This document shows positions 36,121-46,264 of a stretch of 64,000 nucleotides of DNA, in pieces. The stretch spans positions 1,302,001 through 1,366,000 of the forward strand of contig NZ_VEIO01000001.1 in assembly GCF_007680605.1 (NCBI RefSeq), read 5' to 3'. The position numbers and the translations under genes are program-made. The notes below the pieces were generated by a model. That model saw nothing but the letters and a program-made list of their open reading frames with translations, had not been told where the DNA came from and made no database searches. The DNA is from Paenibacillus xylanexedens. Lineage in GTDB: Bacteria > Bacillota > Bacilli > Paenibacillales > Paenibacillaceae. Position 1 is the stretch's first letter, and each line of letters starts with the position of its first letter.

Positions 36121-37209
36121 ATGATGAGTAAAGTATATCGCATTGGAATTATTGGCTGTGGCGGAATCGCAAATGGCAAACATCTGCCAAGTCTGAGTAA
36201 GCTGGAGAACGTTGAACTGGTTGCTTTCTGTGATATCGTGGAAGAGCGTGCCGCAGAGGCAAAGAAACAGTACGGTTCAGCCGGTGCCGAGATATACACG
36301 GATTACCTGGAACTGCTGAAGGATGATTCACTTGATATTGTACATGTGCTTACCCCGAACATTTCCCATGCGGAGATTTCAATTGCGGCGCTGGAGGCTG
36401 GCAAACATGTGATGTGTGAAAAACCGATGGCCAAGACTGCGGCTGAAGCTCAGCTTATGTTGGAAGCGGCGGAACGTACAGGTAAAAAATTGACGATTGG
36501 TTACAACAACCGATTCCGGCAGGACAGCATGGTTTTAAAGCAACTGTGCGAAGCGGGCGAGTTAGGTTCGATCTATTTTGCCAAAGCCCATGCGATTCGA
36601 CGAAGAGCCGTGCCGACTTGGGGAGTGTTTCTGGATGAAGAGAAACAAGGCGGCGGCCCGCTGATTGATATCGGAACACATGCACTGGATCTGACTTTAT
36701 GGATGATGGACAACTATCAGCCGAAAGTGGTACTTGGTACTACGCATCATGAGCTCTCCCAGAGAGAAAATGCAGCGAATGCCTGGGGACCGTGGGACCC
36801 GCAGAAATTCTCGGTGGAGGATTCGGCTTTTGGTATGATTGTCATGGAAAACGGAGCAACGATTATGCTGGAATCCAGCTGGGCGCTGAACTCGCTTGAT
36901 GTGGATGAGGCTAAATGCAGTCTGAGTGGCACCGAGGCAGGCGCTGACATGAAAAACGGACTGCGTATCAATGGCGAGAAGTTCAGCCGTCTGTATACCA
37001 ATGAAATTGAACTCAGCTCTGGCGGTGTAGACTTCTATGAAGGACAGTCTGAAAATGCACCAGATGTGGAGATGCGCAAATGGATTGAAGCGATCGATAA
37101 AGATTTGGAGCCCGTAGTTACACCGAAACAGGCGCTGGTGGTATCACAGATTTTGGAAGCTATTTACGAGTCGGCACACACGGGCAAAGCCGTATACTTT
37201 AATAATTAA
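36121..37209 (+). CDS. Gfo/Idh/MocA-family oxidoreductase
   Basis: A canonical 362-residue member: Rossmann GIIGCGGIANGKHLP at the N-terminus, the catalytic motif MCEKPMAKT with its lysine, and GGPLIDIGTHALDLTLWMM in the C-terminal domain. It should be an NAD(P)-dependent sugar or inositol dehydrogenase. GAGGGTGA precedes tandem ATGs at 36121 and 36124. It starts 9 bases after the AraC gene stop, so the two are co-transcribed. Confidence 0.9.
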   Translation: MMSKVYRIGIIGCGGIANGKHLPSLSKLENVELVAFCDIVEERAAEAKKQYGSAGAEIYTDYLELLKDDSLDIVHVLTPNISHAEISIAALEAGKHVMCEKPMAKTAAEAQLMLEAAERTGKKLTIGYNNRFRQDSMVLKQLCEAGELGSIYFAKAHAIRRRAVPTWGVFLDEEKQGGGPLIDIGTHALDLTLWMMDNYQPKVVLGTTHHELSQRENAANAWGPWDPQKFSVEDSAFGMIVMENGATIMLESSWALNSLDVDEAKCSLSGTEAGADMKNGLRINGEKFSRLYTNEIELSSGGVDFYEGQSENAPDVEMRKWIEAIDKDLEPVVTPKQALVVSQILEAIYESAHTGKAVYFNN

Positions 37210-37310
37210 CGCATACGCTTGCGTACACTTATCTTTGCTGTGAGTGTAATGTATTCTTTTAGCAAATAAGCAATGATCATGAATAATGCTAAAAAAATCA
37301 ATTTTCCTGT

Positions 37311-37347
37311 AAACCTCTGTCCCTGTAATCAGGGCAGAGGTTTTTAT
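37311..37347 (+). terminator. Terminator after Gfo/Idh gene
   Basis: AAACCTCTG-T-CCCTG pairs with CAGGG-CAGAGGTTT, followed by T's. Confidence 0.85.
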
Positions 37348-37436
37348 TATTTTGCAAGACTAGAGGGAGCAGTCCATACCTGGTAAGAACCAAGCACATA
37401 GGATGAGAGATAATAAGCGGAAAAGAGGGGGATGTT

Positions 37437-38150
37437 GTGTCTAAAAATCGTACTTCTCCAGGAGTATCCATCGTGGTTTGTACCAATCGCCCACAATTTC
37501 TCGATAACATCCTGAAAAATTATCTTCGACAGCGCTACAAGGCCAAGGAACTGATTATTATTCTGAATCTGGACAGCATGAACATGCGTTTGGTTCGGAA
37601 AAAGGTACAGAAATACGCAAATGTTCAAGTATACCGGGTACCAGAGAGGGTATCACTGGGGCAGTGTTTGAACGCAGGAATGACGAGAGCCCGCTTTTCA
37701 CTCCTGGCCAAAATGGATGATGATGATTACTACTCTCCCTATTATCTGGAAGAACAGGTGCGTGCGCTCAGAAGATCCGGTAGTGATATTGTAGGCAAAC
37801 ATTCCTGTTTGGTCTATCTGGAAGCTTCCCGAACATTGTTGGTGAGATCACCGGGCGAGAGCAATAAACCAGTGGAATTTATTCAGGGAGGCACCTTGTT
37901 ATTCAGAAAAAAGGTGTTAAAGAGGGTTCGATTCACGGATCGTTCGGTAGGGGAGGATGTCACATTTCTGCGGCAATGCAGGAAGAGAGGTTATAAAACG
38001 TATGCGACCTCACCTTACAACTATGTGTATCTGCGAAGGCAAAACAAAGCGAGCCATACGTGGAGAGCAGAGGATCGGTTCTATCTCGAAGGAAGCGAGC
38101 GGCTGGCTGTAACCGGGGATTTCAGGCCTTTTGCACACAAAGATTTATAG
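37437..38150 (+). CDS. Family 2 glycosyltransferase (small)
   Basis: A 237-residue GT-A protein. GVSIVVCTNRPQFLDNIL begins the nucleotide-binding fold, MDDDDYYSPYYL holds the metal-binding DxD-type cluster, and GEDVTFLRQCRKRGYK has the acceptor-side ED motif. There is no membrane segment, so it acts in the cytoplasm. The GTG start has AGAGGGGGA upstream. Its acceptor is unknown; surface polysaccharide or spore glycosylation are possibilities. Single-gene unit. Confidence 0.85.
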   Translation: MSKNRTSPGVSIVVCTNRPQFLDNILKNYLRQRYKAKELIIILNLDSMNMRLVRKKVQKYANVQVYRVPERVSLGQCLNAGMTRARFSLLAKMDDDDYYSPYYLEEQVRALRRSGSDIVGKHSCLVYLEASRTLLVRSPGESNKPVEFIQGGTLLFRKKVLKRVRFTDRSVGEDVTFLRQCRKRGYKTYATSPYNYVYLRRQNKASHTWRAEDRFYLEGSERLAVTGDFRPFAHKDL

Positions 38151-38358
38151 AAGATGAATATACAGAGTATTAAGGGCTACCGGTTACTATCTTCGTTTTT
38201 TTTCAATATGAAAATGAATAGCACATCTTCTTGAACGATAGAGGTTCTGACCGATGCAGAGCGTCTTTTTTTTCTTTACAGATCACGTTTTTTCGATAGG
38301 GAAAGAAAGGTGCTATGCAGAGGATTAAAATAAATGTTGAATTTTATCAAGAAAAGTA

Positions 38359-38412
38359 TTGCATATCAGTTTAGTCGGAATTATATTAATGGTATAAGGT
38401 CTAGACCATATA
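38359..38412 (+). promoter_or_regulatory. Promoter and operator of the FadR-type regulator operon
   Basis: TTGCAT (38359-38364) and TATATT (38382-38387) are 17 bases apart. TATAAGGTCTAGACCATATA (38393-38412), symmetric in nine of ten pairs with core GGTC-TA-GACC, covers the expected start point. GntR/FadR proteins favour such dyads, so autoregulation is likely. Confidence 0.65.
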
Positions 38413-38429
38413 CAGATCGGAGTGATCAG

Positions 38430-39182
38430 ATGTCTAATCCATTCTCCTTTCATTTCGAAAAAGTATCGACTAAAAAGGTTAGTGAATTTATTCGGGAACA
38501 ACTGGAAGAAGCCATTATTTTAAAAGAGTTGATGAGTGAAGAGCAACTTCCCGCTGAACGGGATTTAGCCGAGATGTTTAATGTAAGCCGCATTACGGTT
38601 CGTGAAGCTCTCTCCGCACTGGAAGATAAAGGATTGATCGAGAAAAGAGTTGGAGCCAAAGGTGGAACCTTTGTCCTGCCACTCACGACCAATTCGCATA
38701 AACGTACGAGAGAAGAGATCAAACGAGGCTGGGCTCAGATGCTCAAAGTATTTGAGTACCGGACCATTATTGAGCCGGAAGCGGCTTTTCTGGCTGCTGA
38801 GCGGATCACCGCAGGCGAACTGGAACAGCTGTATAACTATATGGAGCAAAGTATCGAGCCGGATTGTACACGGGAATGGTTCAGAGCACTGGATGTAAAG
38901 TTCCATCTAACGATAGCCAAAGCATCAGGAAATCCATACTTCGAAACCGCCGTCAGACAAATTCGGACGAAGATTAACCCTGCGCTCGATCTGATGCCTT
39001 ACGATGAGCGAATTCGTTCCGTAAATTACGGAGTACATATGGAGATTCTTGAAGCACTGAAATCTAGAGACAGCGTGAGATCACGGGATACGATGAAAAG
39101 GCACATCGAATTCTCGGCTGATGCCATCTATGCGCGGTTGGTGTCGGAATCCGAGGAACATGAAAGGAATGAGATCCAATGA
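38430..39182 (+). CDS. FadR-subfamily GntR regulator
   Basis: Residues 10-85 form a GntR winged helix ([34 protein letters not shown]), followed by an all-helical FCD ligand domain to residue 245. ATG 38430 is used because GGAG lies 8 bases upstream; the in-frame ATG at 38334 would read through the promoter. It is the first gene of an operon with an amidohydrolase, peptide transport proteins and an S9 peptidase, so it should sense a related acid. It overlaps the next gene by ATGA. Confidence 0.9.
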   Translation: MSNPFSFHFEKVSTKKVSEFIREQLEEAIILKELMSEEQLPAERDLAEMFNVSRITVREALSALEDKGLIEKRVGAKGGTFVLPLTTNSHKRTREEIKRGWAQMLKVFEYRTIIEPEAAFLAAERITAGELEQLYNYMEQSIEPDCTREWFRALDVKFHLTIAKASGNPYFETAVRQIRTKINPALDLMPYDERIRSVNYGVHMEILEALKSRDSVRSRDTMKRHIEFSADAIYARLVSESEEHERNEIQ

Positions 39183-40390
39183 AACAATCTGAATTAATAC
39201 AGCTGGCTCAGCCGCTACAAGCGAAGTTAAGTGCTTGGCGCAGAGACTTGCATCGCCATCCGGAAATTGGTTATGAGGAGCATCGCACCTCTGCCATCGT
39301 GGCCGAGCACTTGGAGAGCCTTGGACTAGAGGTTACTCGTCATGTTGGGAAGACGGGCGTAACCGGCCTGCTTCGCGGGGAAACAGATGGTCCTACCTTT
39401 GCACTTCGAGCGGATATGGATGCTTTGCCGATTGAGGATCAGAAATCAGTGGAATATCGCTCAACGGTGAAAGGCAAGGCACACCTCTGTGGTCATGACG
39501 CACACACATCCATTCTGATGGGGGCTGCTGAACTACTCACAGGGCTTGGCAGGCCTAAGTCCGGCAACATCAAGTTCATTTTTCAACCCGCGGAAGAGGG
39601 ACTAGCCGGTGCAAGAGCCATGATTCAGGACGGCGTGCTGGAGAATCCAAAGGTGGATGCCATTGCTGGCTTGCATATGACACCCGGTCAGGATACGGGC
39701 ACAGTTGGGGTGAGCCAGGGGGTTGCTTTTGCTTCGGCTGATCCACTTGTCATTAAGATTGTGGGTCAGGGAGGTCACGCGGCTCGTCCGCATGAAGGTA
39801 TTGATGCGATTGCCGTATCTGCTCAGGTGATTACTGCATTGCAGAACATCGCCAGCCGTATGGTTGATCCGCTTGAACCAGTAGTGGTCACGATCGGTAA
39901 AATCACCGGAGGTTATATGGGTACGGCTATAGCGCCTGAAGTCGAGATGATTGGCACGGTCCGCACATTATCTCCTGCAGTGCGCGAACGGATGCCATCA
40001 CTGATCAAACAAGTGGTGAACGGTGTCTGCAGTTCATTCGGAGCGGAATGTGAAGTCACCTATGGTGACGGTTATCCGGTCGTTGTGAATGACCTTGGCA
40101 TGGTTGATCTGCTCACAGATGTCTGTGAAGAGGTGAATGCGCAGAAGGGGTGGAGTTACATCAAACCGTCGACAGGCGGGGAAGACTTTGCTTTTTATTG
40201 CGAACATGTGCCGGGTGTGTTTTTCCGGTTAGGATCGGGAAATGAGGAGGAACGTACACGGTATCCGCTTCATCATCCGAGATTTGATCTTGACGAAACG
40301 GTCATGCCTTATGGCGTAGGCCTGTTGTCAGCAATTGCACTTGAATTTTTGGCAAGGAATACAACTTCCAAGGGGGAAGAATCACAATGA
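39179..40390 (+). CDS. M20 amidohydrolase (hippurate hydrolase / N-acyl-amino-acid amidohydrolase type)
   Basis: The 403-residue metalloenzyme shows [24 protein letters not shown] and [14 protein letters not shown], the motifs of M20D peptidases that hydrolyse N-acyl amino acids or amino acid conjugates. Metal ligands include C-GHDAH and the EE pair. It has no signal peptide and should act on imported substrate. ATGA overlaps join it to the regulator before it and the binding-protein gene after it. Confidence 0.92.
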   Translation: MKQSELIQLAQPLQAKLSAWRRDLHRHPEIGYEEHRTSAIVAEHLESLGLEVTRHVGKTGVTGLLRGETDGPTFALRADMDALPIEDQKSVEYRSTVKGKAHLCGHDAHTSILMGAAELLTGLGRPKSGNIKFIFQPAEEGLAGARAMIQDGVLENPKVDAIAGLHMTPGQDTGTVGVSQGVAFASADPLVIKIVGQGGHAARPHEGIDAIAVSAQVITALQNIASRMVDPLEPVVVTIGKITGGYMGTAIAPEVEMIGTVRTLSPAVRERMPSLIKQVVNGVCSSFGAECEVTYGDGYPVVVNDLGMVDLLTDVCEEVNAQKGWSYIKPSTGGEDFAFYCEHVPGVFFRLGSGNEEERTRYPLHHPRFDLDETVMPYGVGLLSAIALEFLARNTTSKGEESQ

Positions 40391-41958
40391 AAAAGAGACA
40401 ATGGACAGGCTTGTGGATTACTTTGCTGGCAATCGTAATGGTATTAAGTGCTTGTGGCGGAGGCAGTAAAGGAACGACGAGTAATACAACTTCTGAAGGA
40501 AGCGGGAACGAAAGTGCAGCTGCCAGCAACACGTTAACGATTGCGGCGGCAACGGATATCGAAAGCTTTGATCCACACAACAATAACAATACCGCGAGTG
40601 AAGCTGTGCTTGTAAACGTATTTGATTATTTGATCAAAAACGACAGTCAGCAGAAAAAAGTTCCTGCGCTCGCCACTTCATGGGAGCAAGTGAACGATAC
40701 AACGTGGAGATTCAAGCTGCGTGAAGGTGTAACCTTCCACAATGGTGACCCGTTCACTTCCGCTGATGTGAAGTACACGCTGGAGAGAGTCGCCAAAGAT
40801 AATACGCTGAAGCAAAACAGTTATTTCAAAAACATCGTTGAAGTCAAAGCGGTGGATGAGCATACGGTAGACATCATTACCGATGGACCAGACCCGTTGC
40901 TGCTCAATCGTTTGTCCAAAATGGGCGCTGGCATCCTGCCTTCCAAATATATTGCAGACAAGGGCATCGACACATTTCTGAAAGAACCGGTGGGTACCGG
41001 CGCATACAAGTTCAGCAAATGGACTAAAGACGACCGCATTGAGCTTGTGAAAAACGAAAACTATTTCGGCGGTGAGCCGAAGTGGAATGAAGTGGTGTTC
41101 CGTGTCATCCCTGAGGCTTCCACACGTGTATCTGAATTGCTTGCCGGCGGAGTTGACATTGCGTCAGCCATCCCATCGACAGATATTACACGCATTGAAG
41201 GCGAGGCAGACAAAAAGATTGTAAAAGCACCCATTCAACGTGTTCTTCAACTAATCTTCCGTCAAACTGAGGGCAGCATCACGGCTGATCCAAAAGTGCG
41301 TGAAGCCATTGATCTGGCGATTGATAAACAAGGGATTGTAGACAGCATTGCCGGGGGAGCAGGAATCGTTACACGTACATCTGTAACACCTGGAAACTTT
41401 GGGGCTGATCCGTCACTGTATAAGACATCTTTGTATGATTTGGAAAAAGCAAAACAGTTGCTAAAAGAGGCAGGGTACGCTGAAGGCACAGCCGAGATGA
41501 CCATCTCCGTATCTTCTCAGTATAAGGAACAAGCTGAAGTTGTTGCAGCCATGCTGGATCAGGCCGGATTCAAAATCAATCTGGACGTGCTTGAGCCGAG
41601 TGCATTCAGCGAGCGTTATAGCTCCAAATCGTTTAAAGAAATTTTCATGATCGGAATCGGTAACTCCCTGTTTGACGCTTCGAACAACTATAACCGCTAT
41701 ATGGTGGAAGAAGCCAAAGGGGAATCGGATTACAACAATCCGGAAGTGGAGAAGTTGTTGCAATCTGCACTTGTAAACATGAATCCTGAGTCTCGTGAGA
41801 AAGAATATCAGCAAGTACAACAGATTTTCTCAGAAGAGCGCCCTGCCGTATATTTGTATCAGATGGAAGGCGTCTATGGAACCAATGACAAAGTGAACTT
41901 TGCACCACGCAGTGATGAGATGTTCTATGCGGATGAGATTACACCTGTTGCAAAGTAA
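40387..41958 (+). CDS. Peptide-type ABC substrate-binding lipoprotein
   Basis: The signal peptide ends in a lipobox VLSAC with the lipidated Cys at residue 23, then a Ser/Gly-rich spacer and an SBP_bac_5 domain (ATDIESFDPHNNNN, then REGVTFHNGDPFTSADVKYT). At 523 residues it matches DppA/OppA-like proteins, which bind peptides, nickel chelates or other small conjugates at the cell surface. It overlaps the amidohydrolase gene (ATGA), so its ligand is probably an N-acylated amino acid or peptide cleaved by that enzyme. Confidence 0.92.
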   Translation: MKKRQWTGLWITLLAIVMVLSACGGGSKGTTSNTTSEGSGNESAAASNTLTIAAATDIESFDPHNNNNTASEAVLVNVFDYLIKNDSQQKKVPALATSWEQVNDTTWRFKLREGVTFHNGDPFTSADVKYTLERVAKDNTLKQNSYFKNIVEVKAVDEHTVDIITDGPDPLLLNRLSKMGAGILPSKYIADKGIDTFLKEPVGTGAYKFSKWTKDDRIELVKNENYFGGEPKWNEVVFRVIPEASTRVSELLAGGVDIASAIPSTDITRIEGEADKKIVKAPIQRVLQLIFRQTEGSITADPKVREAIDLAIDKQGIVDSIAGGAGIVTRTSVTPGNFGADPSLYKTSLYDLEKAKQLLKEAGYAEGTAEMTISVSSQYKEQAEVVAAMLDQAGFKINLDVLEPSAFSERYSSKSFKEIFMIGIGNSLFDASNNYNRYMVEEAKGESDYNNPEVEKLLQSALVNMNPESREKEYQQVQQIFSEERPAVYLYQMEGVYGTNDKVNFAPRSDEMFYADEITPVAK

Positions 41959-41997
41959 CAGAGGCTAATACCACCTGTCATTGCATGAGTAAGCCGT

Positions 41998-42040
41998 GAA
42001 CGGCAGGGACTGGATGAACAAGTTCCTGCCGTTCTTTTTT
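41998..42040 (+). terminator. Terminator-like hairpin inside the peptide operon
   Basis: GAACGGCAGG-ACT pairs with AGTTCCTGCCGTTC, followed by T6, between the binding-protein gene and the permease gene. It would partly stop transcription and lower permease level relative to the binding protein. Confidence 0.7.
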
Positions 42041-42062
42041 GGAAAGAGGAGGTGAGCCGGGA

Positions 42063-42980
42063 GTGGGAAAATACGTATTCAAATCTTTACTGCAGGTCAT
42101 TCCGGTGCTGTTAATTGTCTCATTAATTGTTTTTATTCTGGTTCGGGTCACGGGTGATCCTGTGGCTCTGATGTTACCCGAGACCGCTACAGCGGAGGAC
42201 AGGGCTGTGTTGACGCAGGCACTGGGCCTCGATCAGCCTTTATACGCGCAGTATATGAAGTTTCTCGGCAATGCCATTCAGGGAGATTTTGGTCAATCCT
42301 TCCGTTACGGTCAGCCTGCACTTGAGCTTGTGTTAGAGCGATTGCCTGCAAGCTTTGAACTTGCCGCGGCTGCCATGTTATTTGCAGTATTGATGGCCGT
42401 TCCGCTGGGAGTGATCTCGGCAGTGAAAAGAAACACATTTACCGATCTTCTCATTTCAGGTATTTCGGTGATCGGCAAGGCGATGCCGAACTTCTGGATG
42501 GGCATTATGCTTATTCTGCTATTCTCGGTTGTGCTGGGCGTTTTACCGGTTTCGGGTCGCGGAGGTTTATCCCATCTGATACTGCCCGCTTTTACGCTGG
42601 GAGTAGGACTTGCTGCACAGATGACACGGCTAATCCGATCCAGCATGCTGGAGATTTTGAATCAAGATTACATTCGCACGGCACGCAGTAAAGGATTGGG
42701 ACGAATGACAGTGATCGCGAAGCACGCGTTCCGTAACGGTTTGATTCCGGTTGTGACCATTATGAGTCTGCAGTTTACCAGTCTGATCGGAGGTACTTTG
42801 ATTACGGAAACCGTATTTTCCTGGCCAGGCTTGGGTCAACTGTTAGTTGTGGCCGTAAATACTCATGATATGGCGATTGTGCAAGCTGCGGTGTTCGTGA
42901 TTGCATTCATTGTAGTGGTTGTTAATATTCTGACGGACGTGTCCTATAGACTGCTAGACCCACGTATCAAATATGACTAG
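42063..42980 (+). CDS. Peptide ABC transporter permease (DppB-like)
   Basis: About six hydrophobic segments and the inner-membrane-component signature near the C-terminus (DYIRTARSKGLGRMTVIAKH, the EAA-like loop that contacts the ATPase). It is 305 residues from GTG 42063, which has GAGGAGG 10 bases upstream; TTG 42039 would lie inside the terminator stem. It pairs with the DppC-like permease downstream. Confidence 0.92.
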   Translation: MGKYVFKSLLQVIPVLLIVSLIVFILVRVTGDPVALMLPETATAEDRAVLTQALGLDQPLYAQYMKFLGNAIQGDFGQSFRYGQPALELVLERLPASFELAAAAMLFAVLMAVPLGVISAVKRNTFTDLLISGISVIGKAMPNFWMGIMLILLFSVVLGVLPVSGRGGLSHLILPAFTLGVGLAAQMTRLIRSSMLEILNQDYIRTARSKGLGRMTVIAKHAFRNGLIPVVTIMSLQFTSLIGGTLITETVFSWPGLGQLLVVAVNTHDMAIVQAAVFVIAFIVVVVNILTDVSYRLLDPRIKYD

Positions 42981-42995
42981 AAGGAGGTGCGATCT

Positions 42996-43928
42996 ATGAG
43001 AGACAACGATGAAAAAAATGTTCTGGTTACCGGACCGGACAACAACAGCCCGCGTGCGATTGCCGGAATTCGATCTATCTGGCAACAGCTAATCATCAGC
43101 AAGACCGGATTCATCGGTGCAGTGCTTGTATTGGTTGTTGTCCTGATTGCAATAGCCGCACCTCTGCTGACGAGTCATGATCCGTCAGCGGTCAACCCGC
43201 TGAACCGTCTCAAACCTCCTGCGTGGCTTGAAGGCGGAACGGCCGAATACTGGCTGGGAACCGACAATCTAGGCAGAGATATGTGGAGCCGTATTGTATA
43301 TGGCGCACGCGTGTCTTTAATTGTAGGTATGGGCGCCGTCATTGTCTCCGGAATAATCGGAGCCGTTCTGGGTCTCATATCCGGATTCTATGGAAAGTGG
43401 CTGGATGCCATTATTATGCGTGTGGGCGATGCATTCATGGCGATACCCACAATCCTGTTCATGCTCGTGGTGATGGCTATTGTGGGTCCAGGTATGACTA
43501 CATTGATCTTGGTTATCGGTGTAACCAACTGGGTGCCATTCACCCGTGTAGTTCGTAGTGAAGTGCTTAGTATGAAAGAGCGGGATTTTGTATTTGCCGC
43601 CAGATCGATTGGTGCCAAAAATGGACGGCTGATTATTAAACATATTCTGCCTAACGTATTGTCGTCGTTTATTGTTATCTGCGGCATGAATGTAGGCACA
43701 ACGATCATCATGGAAGCGTCGCTGAGTTTCCTGGGGCTTGGAATCAAACCACCGGATGTATCGTGGGGCGGCATGTTAAGTGACGGACGGCAGTATGTAG
43801 CCACGAGCTGGTGGGTTGCGACATTTCCGGGACTGGCTATTACGTTTACGGTGCTGGGTGTTATTTTCCTCGGCGATTGGCTGCGGGATGTGCTTGATCC
43901 TCGAACAGAGTCAGCTCAGAAATCATAA
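42996..43928 (+). CDS. Peptide ABC transporter permease (DppC-like)
   Basis: A 310-residue permease with an N-terminal cytoplasmic extension, about six hydrophobic segments, the loop TDNLGRDMWSRIVYGARVSL typical of DppC, and the ATPase-contact loop REDFVFAARSIGAKNGR-type (sequence KERDFVFAARSIGAKNGRLI). ATG 42996 is used: AAGGAGG stands 8 bases before it. No DppD/DppF ATPase genes follow; the next gene is a peptidase. Confidence 0.92.
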   Translation: MRDNDEKNVLVTGPDNNSPRAIAGIRSIWQQLIISKTGFIGAVLVLVVVLIAIAAPLLTSHDPSAVNPLNRLKPPAWLEGGTAEYWLGTDNLGRDMWSRIVYGARVSLIVGMGAVIVSGIIGAVLGLISGFYGKWLDAIIMRVGDAFMAIPTILFMLVVMAIVGPGMTTLILVIGVTNWVPFTRVVRSEVLSMKERDFVFAARSIGAKNGRLIIKHILPNVLSSFIVICGMNVGTTIIMEASLSFLGLGIKPPDVSWGGMLSDGRQYVATSWWVATFPGLAITFTVLGVIFLGDWLRDVLDPRTESAQKS

Positions 43929-43946
43929 CGGAAGGGAGTTATGGAT

Positions 43947-46058
43947 ATGAAAAAAAGCCAGATTACGCCGGAGGATCTCTATCACTACCGCTGGATCAGT
44001 CAGCCGGTGATCAGTGCAAATGGACAAGTAGCCTACGTTGAACAGACGATTGATCGGGCAAAGAACGAATATAACACACAAATTCGGGGAATTTCGCTGG
44101 ATGGGACAGAAGATGTAGCGCTGACGGATGGAACGAAGGATTCCTCTCCCGCATGGTCACCAGACGGCGACAAGTTGACGTTTATTCGATCTACTCCGGC
44201 TGGAAAAGGACTTTGGTCAGTTCATACGGAATGTACAGAACCGTCCATGCTCATATCTCCTGAACGTAAAATCATGAGTTACGTCTGGTCTCCCGATGGG
44301 AAGTATATTGCGTTTACGAGTAAAGCTCGGATGAGTTCAGCTCAATTATCGACCGATGAATCAGCGAAAGATGCTGACGATGAAGCAACCCGGCAACCAG
44401 AAGCAGCATTGCGCGGAAAAGTCTACGAGCGCACCACGCCGAAAGCCGAAGGATCAGGTTGGTGGGATGGTCAATACAGCCATTTGTTTCTTTATGAGAT
44501 CAATAGTGGACTTATCAAGCAGATAACGTCCGGGTTATGGAACATCACGACCCCCGTCTGGTCACCGGACAGCCTGAATCTTGCCTTTATCTCCAAACAA
44601 GCAGAAGAAGCAGGATCAGATCCGGATTTGCTTCATCATACGGACGTGTATATGACCAGCATTGAAGCAAACTCAGGAAACGTTGGAGAACCTTTTAAGG
44701 TTACGGATTCAAGTCTTCAGATCACCCAATTTTCTTTTACAGCCGATGGAAAACAACTGATTCTGATTGCAAGTGATCGTAAATACGGAAGTGGAAGTCA
44801 TCATCAACTGTTTACACTTCCCGTGAATCGGGGGATTCCCAGGCTAATCGCACCTGAGCTAGATATGCACATCGGCAATGCTGCACTGGGGGATATGAAG
44901 TCGGCAAGCGCCTCTCCTTCGCCAATCCTTAGTCGTTCATCTTCTCAACCGGGAGTATATGTACTAGGCACACATCACGGTAATGTCGATGTATACCGAA
45001 TTCAGTCCGATGGAAACTGCGAAATGATCACAACTGCAGGAGAAAAAGATGTTTATCAGTATACGATCTCTGCAGATGAAGAGACTTTGGTTGTAGCTGC
45101 GCTCACGGATAAGCATCCAGGAGAGTTGTACACCGTCGGCATGAAAAGCGGTAAAATGGCCAGACTCACTCATCGTAATGATGAATTTATGGGGCAACGG
45201 ATGGTTAGCGTACCGGCAAGAGTGGAATTCACCTCATCGGACGGTTGGCGGATTCAAGGCTGGCTAGCGATGCCTGAACTAACGAAAGGTGCAGATTTGG
45301 CTGAAACTACGGGTGCAACGGCTCCATCGTCCGGAATTCAGATTGAAGATGAACTGCAATCTGATCGTAAATTCCCTTTGATTTTACAGATTCATGGTGG
45401 ACCTCACGCCATGTATACCGGAGCATTCAGTCATGAGATGCAGACACTTCTAGCAGAAGGTTATGCTGTGTTATGGGTTAATCCTAGAGGTAGCATAGGT
45501 TATGGACAGGAGTTCGCCAGAGCTTGTCGTGGAGACTTCGCTGGCGGTGATTATCGGGATCTGATGGAAGCTGTGGATGACGCACTGGCGACGAATTCAA
45601 TGCTGGATGTATCTCGTTTGGGTGTTGCTGGCGGCAGTTATGGCGGGGTCATGACCAACTGGATTGTCGCTCACTCAAACCGTTTCAAAGCAGCTGTGAC
45701 ACAGCGCTGTATCTCCAACTGGTTGTCCATGTATGGCACAAGTGACATTGGCATTTCGTACGTGGAGGGCGTTATTGGGGGGAATCCCGCGGAGAATGCC
45801 GCATATCTTTGGTCTCGCTCGCCGCTTGCTCATGCGCACAATATTGAAACTCCGCTGCTCATCATGCACGGGGAACAGGATTACCGGACGCCGATCGCTC
45901 AGGCGGAGGAATTGTATACGACGTTGAAGCGTTATGGAAAAACAACCAAGCTGATCCGTTACCCGGGTTCCAACCATTCACTGCTCAAAAGTGGCAAACC
46001 TTCTCTTCGAGTCGATAGCTTCGAACAGGTGAATGCCTGGTTTAAAGAGTACTTGTAA
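43947..46058 (+). CDS. S9-family prolyl oligopeptidase / acylaminoacyl-peptidase
   Basis: The N-terminal 400 residues form a beta-propeller with WD40/TolB-like repeats (SPAWSPDGDKLTF, YVWSPDGKYIAF, TPVWSPDSLNLAF). The C-terminal alpha/beta-hydrolase domain has S564 (GGSYGG), D645 (GEQDYRTP) and H677 (GSNHS). Such enzymes remove acylated residues or cleave short peptides. It has no signal peptide, so it acts in the cytoplasm on imported peptides. ATG 43947 is preferred over 43941 because of spacing to GGAAGGGAG. Last gene of the operon. Confidence 0.92.
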   Translation: MKKSQITPEDLYHYRWISQPVISANGQVAYVEQTIDRAKNEYNTQIRGISLDGTEDVALTDGTKDSSPAWSPDGDKLTFIRSTPAGKGLWSVHTECTEPSMLISPERKIMSYVWSPDGKYIAFTSKARMSSAQLSTDESAKDADDEATRQPEAALRGKVYERTTPKAEGSGWWDGQYSHLFLYEINSGLIKQITSGLWNITTPVWSPDSLNLAFISKQAEEAGSDPDLLHHTDVYMTSIEANSGNVGEPFKVTDSSLQITQFSFTADGKQLILIASDRKYGSGSHHQLFTLPVNRGIPRLIAPELDMHIGNAALGDMKSASASPSPILSRSSSQPGVYVLGTHHGNVDVYRIQSDGNCEMITTAGEKDVYQYTISADEETLVVAALTDKHPGELYTVGMKSGKMARLTHRNDEFMGQRMVSVPARVEFTSSDGWRIQGWLAMPELTKGADLAETTGATAPSSGIQIEDELQSDRKFPLILQIHGGPHAMYTGAFSHEMQTLLAEGYAVLWVNPRGSIGYGQEFARACRGDFAGGDYRDLMEAVDDALATNSMLDVSRLGVAGGSYGGVMTNWIVAHSNRFKAAVTQRCISNWLSMYGTSDIGISYVEGVIGGNPAENAAYLWSRSPLAHAHNIETPLLIMHGEQDYRTPIAQAEELYTTLKRYGKTTKLIRYPGSNHSLLKSGKPSLRVDSFEQVNAWFKEYL

Positions 46059-46140
46059 CTCATTAGATGCAGAACAAATTCAGGAAGTATCCTTCCGTTC
46101 ATATTTTTAATATAGAATAAAAGCCGAATAGAGAGAAGCC

Positions 46141-46172
46141 AAAAAACCGCAAATCCTGCGGTTTTTTTTTGC
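46141..46172 (+). terminator. Terminator of the peptide operon
   Basis: AAAAAACCGCA pairs with TGCGGTTTTTT, with T9. Confidence 0.9.
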
Positions 46173-46264
46173 TTTATGTAGTAATAGTTGAATTTAGTTA
46201 TTGGATGATATATATTTTAATTAAATGATAGTATTGTCTATCAAAATTGGCGGGGGTGATTCAT

